Origin: Candidatus Altimarinota bacterium | Lineage (GTDB): Bacteria; Patescibacteriota; Gracilibacteria; UBA4473 | DNA: 64,000 bases | Direction: 5' to 3' | Assembly (NCBI GenBank): GCA_021734395.1 | Contig: JAIPJB010000002.1 | Location: forward strand, 62,001 to 126,000 | Shown here: piece by piece, positions 56,664 to 64,000 of the stretch | Layout: every line of letters starts with the position of its first letter | Position numbering within the stretch: the stretch's first letter is position 1 | Program-made: the position numbers and the translations under genes | The notes under the pieces: model-generated | What the model saw: only the letters and a program-made list of their open reading frames with translations | The model's database searches: none | Told to the model about the DNA's origin: nothing

Positions 56664-58081
56664 GAGGAAGAAGAATCAAGCCAGTCCGTGTGGAATATGC
56701 CCTCTCGATCAATGCGTTCGTATGTATGAGCTCCAAATCCATCACGGAGTGCCTGGATAAAATTGGCTGATGTTCGAGATTGAGTCATTGACTCGAGAGA
56801 AGTTAGTGCCGCTCCCAAACAAAATACCGGAATCCCTTGGGCGGTGACGGCAGAAATAACCAGTCGAAAATCTGGCCAGGCTTTCTGTATATCTTTTTGG
56901 ATTGATCCGACTTGAAGCAAATCCGTTTTTTTCTCCTGCAAAAAAGCTCGGTGTAATTCTTGTAAAATACGTGCTCGAATAATGCACCCCCCCTGCCAAA
57001 TGCGCACAATTTCAGAAAAATCAAAATCCCATTTCTGTTCCGCACCAGCTCTGACCAGCAAATCAAACCCCTGCTTGTAAGCGACGAGCATTCCCGCATA
57101 GAGGGCATTCTCCAGCATCGGAATGAATTTTTTTTGTGGGGGAAGAGCGATTTCCGGAGATGCAGAAGTGTATTTCTCTGCCAAAATTTTTCTCTGTTCT
57201 TTGTTGCTGGAAGAAACCCGAGCAAAAACAGCCTGTGTAATGGTGGAAATATCAACCCCTCGCTCTAATCCCTCTATTGCTGTCCATCGACCCGTTCCTT
57301 TCTGTCCGGCCGTATCCAAAATAGTATCGATCAGATACCCTTTCGAGAACTCGTCTTTTTTTCGCAAGATAGGCAGAGTAATTTCGAATAAAAATGATTC
57401 TAGTCTGCCACGATGAAAACCCTCAAATATGTCGGCTATTTCAGGTGGGGAAAGTGTATACCCACGAGTCAGAATTTCGTAGGCTTCCGCCATCATCTGC
57501 ATAACCGCATACTCGATACCATTGTGTACCATTTTGACATAGTGTCCCGCTCCGTTTTCACCCAGATACGAAACACACGGTTTTCCCTGAAAATCCTTCG
57601 CGGCAATGGCTTTCAAAACAGGCTCTAAGTGTTCCCAAGTTTTTTTCTTGCCTCCGGGCATAAGACTGGGACCATGAAGAGCTCCTTCTTCTCCTCCTGA
57701 TACTCCACAACCGAAAAAAGAGAATCCTTTTTCTGCCAGAATTTTTTCTCGTCGAATCGTGTCGGTGTAGAGCGAATTTCCACAGTCAATAATGACGTCT
57801 TCTGGTTCTAGTAACGGAAGCAACTGTTCTATAACTGCATCTACAGCTGTGCCAGCTTTAACCATCAAAAAAATCTTTCGTGGTCGAGCCAGTGAACGAA
57901 CAAAATCTTCGAGTGTTTTTTCTCCGGTTAAATATTCATTCCCAAATTCACGAAGAAATGCGTCTGTCTTTTGAGATGTGCGATTATACACTGATACGCG
58001 AAATTTTTTATCGGCCATATTGCGGGCCAGGTTTGCCCCCATGACGGCAAGTCCTATGAGACCGACATCGGCTTTTTTCAT
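56660..58081 (-). CDS. gnd: 6-phosphogluconate dehydrogenase, decarboxylating
   Basis: 473 residues, long (GndA) form. GLIGLAVMGANLARNMADKKF near 7-27, IIDCGNSLYTDTIRREKIL near 95-113, FFGCGVSGGEEGALHGPSLMPGG near 122-144, LGENGAGHYVKMVHNGIEYAVMQ with the catalytic Lys near 180-205, and GTGRWTAIEGLERGV near 262-276. Yields ribulose-5-phosphate, CO2 and NADPH. Between LOG-protein and zwf genes, with ATGA overlaps on both sides. Confidence 0.96.
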   Translation of the reverse strand: MKKADVGLIGLAVMGANLARNMADKKFRVSVYNRTSQKTDAFLREFGNEYLTGEKTLEDFVRSLARPRKIFLMVKAGTAVDAVIEQLLPLLEPEDVIIDCGNSLYTDTIRREKILAEKGFSFFGCGVSGGEEGALHGPSLMPGGKKKTWEHLEPVLKAIAAKDFQGKPCVSYLGENGAGHYVKMVHNGIEYAVMQMMAEAYEILTRGYTLSPPEIADIFEGFHRGRLESFLFEITLPILRKKDEFSKGYLIDTILDTAGQKGTGRWTAIEGLERGVDISTITQAVFARVSSSNKEQRKILAEKYTSASPEIALPPQKKFIPMLENALYAGMLVAYKQGFDLLVRAGAEQKWDFDFSEIVRIWQGGCIIRARILQELHRAFLQEKKTDLLQVGSIQKDIQKAWPDFRLVISAVTAQGIPVFCLGAALTSLESMTQSRTSANFIQALRDGFGAHTYERIDREGIFHTDWLDSSSS

Positions 58082-58734
58082 GGGGTGAGTTTGTATTTTT
58101 TAGAATTCACACAAAAACTCTCCCCTTTTTCCTGGTACATCTGAAATGTATCACGAATAATTTTGAGCGCTTCCTCGTCCTTTTGGGTGCAAAAAATATT
58201 CTGAAGATCATGGGCACTCAAGAGACTTTTTTCGAGAGGAAACTGACGAACCCACTGAATTAATTCCGACCACATCTGACCGTGCAGAATAATCGGGATA
58301 TTACAGATATGTTTTACCTGTGTCAGCTGCCAACTATAGAATAATTCCAAGCAGGTCCCAATCCCCCCCGGCATCACCACAACAACATTCGAAAGCGCCA
58401 TAAAATGGTCCAGCCTGTCAGAAAATTTTTCGAAGTGTTGTTTGACATCTAAATGCCTGTTTCCCTGAGCCTCAAAGGGAAGCTCTATCGTCAGTCCAAT
58501 AGAATGAGAATCTGTATTTCCGGATAATTTCTGTCCGAGATTCGCGGCTTCCATCAGCCCCGGTCCTCCGCCAGTAATAATATCAATTCCTTCTGAGGCA
58601 ATAGCCCGCGCCAAATCCGTAACATTTTTATAGAGAGCATCGTGGGGCTTGATGCGTGCGGAACCAAAGATTGCTACTCGAAAATGTTTTTCGTAGAACT
58701 CTTGGGCAACGGTCTTTTTTTCGTCTTTTTTCAT
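58078..58734 (-). CDS. LOG-family Rossmann-fold protein
   Basis: 218 residues. LOG-type nucleoside-5'-phosphate phosphoribohydrolase fold: FGSARIKPHDALYKNVTDLARAIASEGIDIITGGGPGLMEAANLG near 24-68 and VVMPGGIGTCLELFYSWQLTQ near 118-138 (PGGxGTxxE). Family members release the base from NMPs (cytokinin activation in plants) or act on pyrimidine/purine 5'-phosphates. It sits in the middle of the pentose-phosphate operon, coupled on both sides, so ribose-5-phosphate salvage from nucleotides is a natural idea. Confidence 0.88.
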   Translation of the reverse strand: MKKDEKKTVAQEFYEKHFRVAIFGSARIKPHDALYKNVTDLARAIASEGIDIITGGGPGLMEAANLGQKLSGNTDSHSIGLTIELPFEAQGNRHLDVKQHFEKFSDRLDHFMALSNVVVVMPGGIGTCLELFYSWQLTQVKHICNIPIILHGQMWSELIQWVRQFPLEKSLLSAHDLQNIFCTQKDEEALKIIRDTFQMYQEKGESFCVNSKKYKLTP

Positions 58735-59999
58735 GCGGAAAGAGATTCTCGAGTTAATTGTTTGGAACGTTCTACTCCTGGCTGGTCAAAAGCATCGATT
58801 TCTAAAAACTCTCCCAAAAATGCAGTCGATCCTTCGAAAAGAAAAAAGAGCTGTCCGAGTGTTTCCTCTGAAATTTCCGGTATTGAAATATTCAAACTCG
58901 GTCGATCCAGCTCTGCCAAAGATTTTGCTGTTGCTTGTTGTTCGGTGTGTAGCAATTTCCCAAAAGAAACACCGTTCAGAAATTGCCCATCTTCGTTTTC
59001 TTCGGGGACAGGAATCATTGGATCCATTGAAAATTTTTCCACTGAGAGAAAAAGGATCAATTTGTCCGCTGGCCCCTGAGCATATAATTGAAGTTGAGAA
59101 TGTTGATCGGTTACTCCCAATGACGCGAGAGGAGTGAGGCCGACATTTTTTCCATCCGTATTTATTTTTCCTGTTGATTCCGCCAAAAGCTGAGCAAACC
59201 AAGCTGAAAAAGTACGGAGTTTTGTAGCATAGGGCATCAGTACATTCTGTGTCTTTCCTTTTTGCGCCAAATGAAACTGGACGGTCGCCAATTGGAACGA
59301 AAGATTTTTTTTGAAGTTTTTGCTGAGAAATTGTTTTCGAGTTTCTTTTGCCCCCTCTATGAGAGAGCGAATATTAATGCCTATCAGCGCGGCCGGCAAA
59401 AGCCCCACACTCGTCAAAACCGAAAACCGCCCCCCTACACGCGGTGGAACTGGGAAAGAAGGAATATTCTTTTCGATTGATCTTTTGCGCAAAAATCCTT
59501 TTTCTGGATCGGTTATAAATACAAAATGATCGCTTATTTTGAGATTCGCCTGAATCACCTGATCTTGGAAATAAAAAAACTGAGCGAGTATTTCGGGCGT
59601 TTCCCCGGATTTGGAAACCACGAGAAATAGTGTTTTTTCAAGATTCAGAAATTGAGTACTCTCAGCTATCAGATCTGGATCGATATTTTCTAAAATATGG
59701 AGTCGTGGCTTTTCTTGAACAAATTTTTTGTTCAACGAGTCTCGCAGAACAATAGTCCCCAATGCCGAACCACCAATCCCCAGCACGACAATGTCGTCGT
59801 ATTGTTCTTTTTTTTGCTGAGCAAATTGTTCGATATCATGGATAATTTCTTCGTCGTCTAAAATCGCCGCAAAATCCTGTCCCCGATCTTGAATCTGAGA
59901 AAGAAAATCAGGCAGTTTTTCCGCAGAAGACGCAAACGCTTCTCGGCTCATACCGTGAGCCGAATCGATGCCAAAAACATGTTGAAAATCTATTTTCAT
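58731..59999 (-). CDS. pgi: Glucose-6-phosphate isomerase
   Basis: 422 residues. DIVVLGIGGSALGTIVLRDSL near 70-90, TLFLVVSKSGETPEILAQFFYF near 125-146, GGRFSVLTSVGLLPAALIGI near 193-212 and LLAESTGKINTDGKNVG near 285-300 are the glycolytic PGI signatures, in the shorter archaeal/bacterial form. Converts glucose-6-phosphate and fructose-6-phosphate, linking transaldolase output to Zwf. Overlaps tal and the LOG gene by 4 nt each. Confidence 0.95.
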   Translation of the reverse strand: MKIDFQHVFGIDSAHGMSREAFASSAEKLPDFLSQIQDRGQDFAAILDDEEIIHDIEQFAQQKKEQYDDIVVLGIGGSALGTIVLRDSLNKKFVQEKPRLHILENIDPDLIAESTQFLNLEKTLFLVVSKSGETPEILAQFFYFQDQVIQANLKISDHFVFITDPEKGFLRKRSIEKNIPSFPVPPRVGGRFSVLTSVGLLPAALIGINIRSLIEGAKETRKQFLSKNFKKNLSFQLATVQFHLAQKGKTQNVLMPYATKLRTFSAWFAQLLAESTGKINTDGKNVGLTPLASLGVTDQHSQLQLYAQGPADKLILFLSVEKFSMDPMIPVPEENEDGQFLNGVSFGKLLHTEQQATAKSLAELDRPSLNISIPEISEETLGQLFFLFEGSTAFLGEFLEIDAFDQPGVERSKQLTRESLSA

Positions 60000-60655
60000 T
60001 GTTCTTTTTGGCAGGATTTACATTTTTCCCAATCAGACAGAAATTTTTCGAGTCCCTGATCGGTGAGCGGATGAGAAACCAGTTTATCGAAGACCGCAGG
60101 CGGCATAGTCGCAATATCGGCTCCAACTTTCATCGCCTGAACCACATGCAATGGATGACGAATTGAGGCCGCAAGGACTTTGGTCTGAATACCATAATTC
60201 TGAAACACATCTACGATATCAGCGACCAGTTCGATTCCTTCGCTAGAAATATCGTCCACTCGTCCCAAAAAGGGAGACACAAAATCAGCTCCGGCTTTGG
60301 CCGCCATCATGGCCTGAGGCACAGAAAAAACCAGCGTGACGTTAATTTTAATTCCCTCCGCAGAAAGAATTTTTACTGCTTTCAAACCTTCGGAAGTCAT
60401 GGGGATTTTGACGGTCACATTTTTATGCCATTTGGCCATTTTCCTGCCTTGTTCGACCATTCCGTCAGAATCTGTCGCTACCACTTCAGAGGAGATCGGT
60501 CCATCGATAATCTCTGCGATTTCTTGAATACGGGTTTTGAGATCCACGCCTTCTTTGGAAATCAATGTAGGATTGGTCGTAATGCCATCCACAATCCCCC
60601 AGGAGGCATATTTTTTGATGGCGTCAATGTCAGCGGTGTCGAGAAAAAACTGCAT
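59996..60655 (-). CDS. tal: Transaldolase (short FSA/TalC-like form)
   Basis: 219 residues from the ATG at 60655 (MQFFLDTADIDAIKKYASWG). DGITTNPTLISKEG near 25-38, VTVKIPMTSEGLKAV with the Schiff-base Lys near 84-98, INVTLVFSVPQAMMAAKAGADFVSPFLGRVDD near 108-140. The size is that of microbial TalC/fructose-6-phosphate aldolase rather than E. coli TalB (317). First gene of the operon, with its own promoter. Transaldolase is favoured by the pathway context; aldolase activity is possible. Confidence 0.93.
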   Translation of the reverse strand: MQFFLDTADIDAIKKYASWGIVDGITTNPTLISKEGVDLKTRIQEIAEIIDGPISSEVVATDSDGMVEQGRKMAKWHKNVTVKIPMTSEGLKAVKILSAEGIKINVTLVFSVPQAMMAAKAGADFVSPFLGRVDDISSEGIELVADIVDVFQNYGIQTKVLAASIRHPLHVVQAMKVGADIATMPPAVFDKLVSHPLTDQGLEKFLSDWEKCKSCQKEQ

Positions 60656-60670
60656 AAGAGAGAGGTCAAG

Positions 60671-60710
60671 AATCAATTTGATTCTAGCACGACACATCGC
60701 AAATCGCCAA
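60671..60710 (-). promoter_or_regulatory. Promoter of the pentose-phosphate operon
   Basis: Minus-strand TTGGCG (60710-60705), 18-nt spacer, TAGAAT (60686-60681). A 13-nt palindrome AATCAA-A-TTGATT (60671-60683) overlaps the -10 box and may be an operator. The leader to tal would be about 20 nt. Confidence 0.5.
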
Positions 60711-60733
60711 GCAGGACGTGTAGTCGGACATAC

Positions 60734-60768
60734 AAAAAAATCCGGACCTGCTCAAGAGCAAGCCCGGA
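60734..60768 (-). terminator. Terminator of plsY
   Basis: Minus-strand hairpin with CCGG/CCGG ends and an inner GCTC/GAGC stem (60768-60741), followed by seven T (60740-60734). Located just past the plsY stop. Confidence 0.8.
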
Positions 60769-60773
60769 AAGAT

Positions 60774-61445
60774 TTAAGAGTTTGAGAATTTTTTAGAAAA
60801 TGAAAATTTGTCTTCCTCTCCGTTCAATAAACGCCCGATGTTTTTTCGATGTGTAAAGATTGCCAATAACGCAATCGCTATCAAAAACGGCAGTAATGTA
60901 CCGTAGCTTTGAATGTCTACATGAAAAACATTTTCTCTTAAAAAGAGAGTTACAGGAACAGCAACGGCCGCTAGGATTGAGCCCAGCGATATATAACGCG
61001 ATATAGTCACTACTAATATAAAAACTCCTAGCGCAACGAGGATATCTATTGTCACTATTCCTACTAGCACCCCAAGGGCAGTAGCGATGCCCTTGCCGCC
61101 CTTAAATCCTGCAAAGATTGTCCAAATATGACCGACAACTGCAGCCAGCCCGGCAATGATTTGGACTAATGTGAAATCATCAAAAGGCGTCTCATTGGGG
61201 AATGGAAAATTTCCCAGATATAATCGAGCGATAAGGAGCACTGCAATAGCTCCTTTGCTAGCATCTAAAAGCAGGGTTAAAATTCCCCATTTCAATCCGA
61301 GAACACGTTTTACATTGGTAGCCCCAATGCTTTTACTTCCATGCTCTCGAATATCTATATTGGCTACTTTTTTGCCAGTAATTAATCCCACTGGGATACT
61401 CCCTGCAAGGTAAGATAAGACAATAATAACAATTAAGTTTGACAT
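60774..61445 (-). CDS. plsY: Glycerol-3-phosphate acyltransferase PlsY
   Basis: 223 residues, five to six helices. YLAGSIPVGLITGKKVANIDIREHGSKSIGATNVKRVLGLKWG near 12-54 (GSxxxAxxxG-type substrate site), VVGHIWTIFAGFKGGKGIATALGVL near 100-124 (acyl-phosphate binding, H and GGK) and ITRYISLGSI near 145-155. Uses acyl-phosphate, so PlsX should exist elsewhere. It starts phospholipid synthesis in the membrane. The gene is monocistronic, ending in a terminator, with tRNA-Arg upstream. Confidence 0.95.
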   Translation of the reverse strand: MSNLIVIIVLSYLAGSIPVGLITGKKVANIDIREHGSKSIGATNVKRVLGLKWGILTLLLDASKGAIAVLLIARLYLGNFPFPNETPFDDFTLVQIIAGLAAVVGHIWTIFAGFKGGKGIATALGVLVGIVTIDILVALGVFILVVTISRYISLGSILAAVAVPVTLFLRENVFHVDIQSYGTLLPFLIAIALLAIFTHRKNIGRLLNGEEDKFSFSKKFSNS

Positions 61446-61592
61446 GGCTCTCTCCTTCTATTTATTTGAATAAAAAATTTTGTACTTTCAAAGATCCCAA
61501 ACTCTTTTGTTTCTCGAAAGCTTGGGTATTTGAAATACCAAGCACCGAATGAAACTGAAGTGCTTTTACTATAATATTTACTTTTTGGCAAA

Positions 61593-61667
61593 TGGTGGTC
61601 CCGCCAAGAATCGAACTTGGATCTTAGGTTCCGCAAACCTACATTCTATCCGTTGAACTACGGGACC
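61593..61667 (-). tRNA. tRNA-Arg (anticodon GCG)
   Basis: Acceptor GGTCCCG (61667-61661) pairs with CGGGACC; D-arm GTTCAACGGATAGAAT; anticodon stem TAGGT/ACCTA with loop TTGCGGA, anticodon GCG (reads CGC; CGU only if A34-edited types are absent); T-arm with TTCGATT; discriminator A and encoded CCA (61595-61593). G34 in place of the usual A34 (inosine) means CGC/CGU decoding without TadA for this tRNA. Confidence 0.9.
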
Positions 61668-61834
61668 TCGTCGTCGGTGATTTCGTATATTTCGTCCTTT
61701 TTTTTCTGGACTTCATTCACTCCATCACCTCCTCCTCTCAAAATGAAAACAAAGTTCCATTTTGAAAAAAATGCCTAAAGCGCACGGATTCTAAGTTTGA
61801 GCGATGTTTTGTCAATCACTCTCCTTCCAAGAAC
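61668..61834. repeat. Repeat region beside tRNA-Arg
   Basis: Non-coding. The minus strand reads GGAGGTGATGGAGTGAATGAAGTCC and later CACCGACGACGAG, which resembles the tail of the metK repeat (GAAGCAATGAAGT, GACGACGACG). It ends directly at the tRNA-Arg 5' end. A TTTTGAAA-like AT stretch follows. The resemblance is partial. Confidence 0.4.
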
Positions 61835-61937
61835 TGTCATTGCGATCCCTCCACCTTGGCGGGGGGAGAAGCAATCTTCTTCGTTTTTTAGATTGCCGCA
61901 CTTCTCTTCGAAAAACTCAAGGGCGACCACGACGACA
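61835..61937. repeat. MITE/REP-like element next to tyrS 3' end
   Basis: Begins TGTCATTGCGA (61835-61845), the same end as the element at 51139-51235, and includes CACCTTGGCGGGGG and AGATTGCCGCACTTCTC. Its right end is degenerate (ACGACGACAG). It ends 2 nt from the tyrS stop codon, exactly as the other copy ends 2 nt from prs. Confidence 0.65.
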
Positions 61938-61939
61938 GA

Positions 61940-63112
61940 TTATTTTTTGATTTTTGCAAATTTTCGTTTCCCAACTTTCAGTATTTCTCCTCCTTCAAAA
62001 TGAATAATTTTATTTGGATCTTCTATTCTCTGTCCATCAAGAGAAACTCCTCCTTGTTGGATTAATCTTCGAGCTTCAGATTTCGAATTTGCAAATCTAC
62101 ACACATCAACAATCAAGTCTAAAACACCTATCTCTTTTTTCTTTATTTCAAACTCCGGCATCTCGTCCGGCACTTCCTTCTTTACAAACTTCGTCACGAA
62201 ATCTTTTTCTGCCGCATCAGCATCTTTGGCGCTGTGGAGCCAAGTAACAATAGATTTTGCCAGATGAACTTTAGCATTGCGGGGATCTTTTTTGATAAAT
62301 TGCTTCATTTCCTGCATATCCTCATCTGTAAAAATTTCGTAGTACTGTTCCATCACTTCATCAGCAACCGACATCAACTTGCCAAACATTTCTTTGGGTT
62401 CGTCCGACAGCGCGATAAAATTATGGTAAGACTGGCTCATTTTTCGTCCGTCTGTGCCCGGAATCAGAGGCGTCGTGAGGACGAATTTTTCATGATTATT
62501 GTAAATGCGCTGAAGTGTTCGTCCCATCAGCATATTAAAGGTCTGATCATTTCCCCCAATTTCGAGGTCTACATCCATTGCCACCGAGTCATATCCCTGG
62601 AGTAATGGATAAATAATCTCATGACCGAAAATAGGTTTCCCTTCGGAAATCCGTTTTTGAAACATATCCCGTTCCAAAAGCTGTTGAACCGTTACTTTCC
62701 CCATGAGACGAACTAAGTCGTCGAATTGAAGTTTGTCCAACCATTTACTGTTGTAGCGCACCTCTATATTTTCAAAATCCAAAATCTTACTGGCCTGCTT
62801 CTTCCAGTGTTTAAAGTTTTCTTTAATCTGCTCTTCGGTCAAAACTGGTCTCGTCGTGTCGCGGCCGGTCGGATCGCCGATTTTCACAGTCCCACTCCCT
62901 ACCAAAAGAATCACTTGATGTCCAAGCTCTGCAAATTGCTGCAGTTTTTTGAGCGCCACCCCGTGTCCGAGTGTCAGTAATGAACCTGTGGGATCAATGC
63001 CCAAATACAGACGAATTTTTTTCTTCTGCATCAGTTTCTCCAATACGGATTTCTCCGGTAAAATTTGCTCGACTCCTCGAGAGAGGGTTCTCTGAATTTT
63101 ATTTTTACTCAT
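61940..63112 (-). CDS. tyrS: Tyrosyl-tRNA synthetase
   Basis: 390 residues from the ATG at 63112 (a longer frame from 63148 has no homology and would run through the divergent gene's start). Class I synthetase: LYLGIDPTGSLLTLGHGVALKKLQQF near 36-61 with HIGH as LGHG, LMGRTLQRIYNNHEKFVLTTPLIPGTDGRKMSQSYHNFIALSD with KMSKS as KMSQS near 230-250, and an S4-like RNA-binding domain at the end (SKSEARRLIQQGGVSLDGQRIEDPN). The class of TyrRS with C-terminal S4 domain. KMSQS keeps both Lys-Met and Ser positions. Confidence 0.95.
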   Translation of the reverse strand: MSKNKIQRTLSRGVEQILPEKSVLEKLMQKKKIRLYLGIDPTGSLLTLGHGVALKKLQQFAELGHQVILLVGSGTVKIGDPTGRDTTRPVLTEEQIKENFKHWKKQASKILDFENIEVRYNSKWLDKLQFDDLVRLMGKVTVQQLLERDMFQKRISEGKPIFGHEIIYPLLQGYDSVAMDVDLEIGGNDQTFNMLMGRTLQRIYNNHEKFVLTTPLIPGTDGRKMSQSYHNFIALSDEPKEMFGKLMSVADEVMEQYYEIFTDEDMQEMKQFIKKDPRNAKVHLAKSIVTWLHSAKDADAAEKDFVTKFVKKEVPDEMPEFEIKKKEIGVLDLIVDVCRFANSKSEARRLIQQGGVSLDGQRIEDPNKIIHFEGGEILKVGKRKFAKIKK

Positions 63113-63132
63113 CTTCGCTCTAATATAGAATC

Positions 63133-64000
63133 GTGAAAATCGTGCCACAAAAGCTTTCCAAAATCAATTTTCGCCCGCTCAAAAGAGAGGTCTGGTTTTG
63201 GATTGGGTTCGGGGTGTTCCTATTTGGGATTGGAAAATATCTCGACCAGGAACTGTTTCTTTTTGTCCAAGAACACATCCGAAACCCTCAACTGGATCGA
63301 TTGGTTGTTTTTCTGACCGAAAAGTTTATCTGGATTATCCTCGCGCTCTTTGTGATGGTAACGGGATACCGTGTCTGGACAGGACCAGGGGCTCACAGCA
63401 AGCTTCTCCCGGCTCTTTTTTCTGTAGTTGTAGCGGGGATTGCCGCTTTTGTGCTGAAATCTTTTTTCGCGGTTCCACGCCCTTTTATGGAAACCGCCTT
63501 TGAACCACTCGTTCAAGCTCCTTCATTGAGTTTTCCTTCCTTTCACGCAGCCGTCTCTTTTGCGCTCTTTATCCCTTTTCTGAGAATCTCTTCTTCCATT
63601 GGTCTTTTTTGGCTGGTATTTTCACTCCTGGTAAGCGTCGCTCGAGTCTACGAAACCGTGCATTACCCTTCTGATATTGCAGGAGGAATATTTCTGGGAG
63701 GAATTATCGGTTCGTATTTCTCTCATCCCACAACAAAGCGAACACTCGAAATCCTCTGGCGCGAAAGAGAGTTCCGCCGGCAGAGTTTTCATTTTGTAGC
63801 CGGATTTCTGTGCGTATTTTTGCACTGGGCTGGATTTTTTCGTCTTCGCTGGATTGCTTTTTTTCTCATTGTCGGACTGATGATTTCCTATGTTTCCCAA
63901 AAAAGAAAAATTCCCTTTCTTCATGAAATACTCCAGCTTTTTGATCGACCTCGTGATGCCCAATTCCCCGGACGAGGTGCTTTTTACTTTTTATTGGGGG
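63133..64000 (+). CDS. PAP2 phosphatase fused to dolichol/phytol-kinase-like domain (3' end outside window)
   Basis: 289 codons are in the window from GTG 63133; a stop codon lies in frame 12 nt upstream, so this is the first possible start. The PAP2 half (about 20-200) has K109-x6-R116-P, PSFH at 135-138 and R171-H177-D181 in SVARVYETVHYPSDIAGG, a complete type 2 phosphatase site in a five-helix bundle. From 211 the sequence changes to EREFRRQSFHF, more helices, and FDRPRDAQFPGRGAFYF, the conserved start and PGxG motif of dolichol kinase/phosphatidate cytidylyltransferase-like proteins. The fusion could dephosphorylate and rephosphorylate polyprenol lipids. Divergent from tyrS (20-nt gap). 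Confidence 0.8.
   Translation, partial: MKIVPQKLSKINFRPLKREVWFWIGFGVFLFGIGKYLDQELFLFVQEHIRNPQLDRLVVFLTEKFIWIILALFVMVTGYRVWTGPGAHSKLLPALFSVVVAGIAAFVLKSFFAVPRPFMETAFEPLVQAPSLSFPSFHAAVSFALFIPFLRISSSIGLFWLVFSLLVSVARVYETVHYPSDIAGGIFLGGIIGSYFSHPTTKRTLEILWREREFRRQSFHFVAGFLCVFLHWAGFFRLRWIAFFLIVGLMISYVSQKRKIPFLHEILQLFDRPRDAQFPGRGAFYFLLG

Noticed and set aside
1-64000. CRISPR array, phage genes or IS transposase
   Set aside because: No regularly spaced repeats of CRISPR type and no transposase, integrase or phage structural motif was seen on either strand.
1-64000. UGA read as glycine (Gracilibacteria-type code)
   Set aside because: Many genes end in TGA within ATGA overlaps and at family-normal lengths, so UGA is a stop here.

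Overview
The window looks like a chromosome segment of a small-genome bacterium from the Patescibacteria (Candidate Phyla Radiation), most like the Peregrinibacteria/Gracilibacteria side. This is inference from content: three T4SS-pilin-like proteins in one operon with an LCP protein, a DUF4012 protein beside an O-antigen-ligase-like protein, many short lipoproteins of unknown role, dense packing with ATGA stop/start overlaps, and few clear Shine-Dalgarno sites. UGA is an ordinary stop (many genes end in TGA inside ATGA overlaps), which argues against the UGA=Gly code of Gracilibacteria/Absconditabacteria. No phage, insertion-sequence transposase, CRISPR array or rRNA gene is visible.

Layout. 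1-4.7 kb: pyrB (cut by the left edge), rplU, an acidic coiled-coil protein, and a leftward operon LCP - three pilin-like proteins. 4.8-6.5 kb: metK behind a SAM-I-type riboswitch, with the 5' end of metK tandemly triplicated on a 197-bp unit. 6.7-13.8 kb: rimK-like ligase, small membrane/YdaT-like genes, a triple FAS1 protein, a His-rich membrane protein, dps, a lipoprotein hydrolase, trhO. 13.8-20.7 kb: MacAB-like export genes, an MBOAT acyltransferase and a lipase-like lipoprotein. 20.8-25.8 kb: an N-formylglutamate-amidohydrolase-like gene, then two thiol/metal stress units (CstR-like repressor / TDT exporter / DUF4395, and ArsR / ArsP-like permease). 25.8-26.5 kb: tRNA-Trp, a broken copy of it and flanking repeats. 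26.6-36.6 kb: DEAD helicase, typA, an AbrB-like regulator, a restriction-modification locus (nuclease-methyltransferase fusion, HEPN protein, specificity subunit), a PIF1-like helicase, a nucleotidyltransferase. 36.7-42.9 kb: murL-murD2 pair, LysW-like zinc ribbon, mutS, TrmB-type regulator. 43.0-51 kb: glnA, a strong candidate for an undescribed structured RNA, surface-polymer genes, miaB, and a long leader before an Asn-rich secreted protein. 51.2-60.7 kb: prs, glycosyltransferase, tatD, doxX, and a six-gene pentose-phosphate operon. 60.7-64 kb: plsY, tRNA-Arg, tyrS and a PAP2/dolichol-kinase-like fusion cut by the right edge.

How it fits together. The pentose-phosphate operon (tal, pgi, LOG, gnd, zwf, pgl) plus prs supplies NADPH and PRPP. 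MurD2/MurL supply D-Glu of peptidoglycan by ligation of L-Glu followed by epimerisation. LCP, DUF4012, O-antigen-ligase-like, MBOAT, nucleotidyltransferase and GT2 genes point to a decorated cell surface.

Most worth a second look: (1) the riboswitch-controlled metK array with duplicated start regions; (2) an orphan ~240-nt structured RNA at 44512-44750 on the minus strand, with promoter and terminator; (3) the HEPN protein inside a BcgI-like restriction-modification operon; (4) GC-hairpin repeats that sit next to duplicated gene 5' ends (metK and tRNA-Trp).
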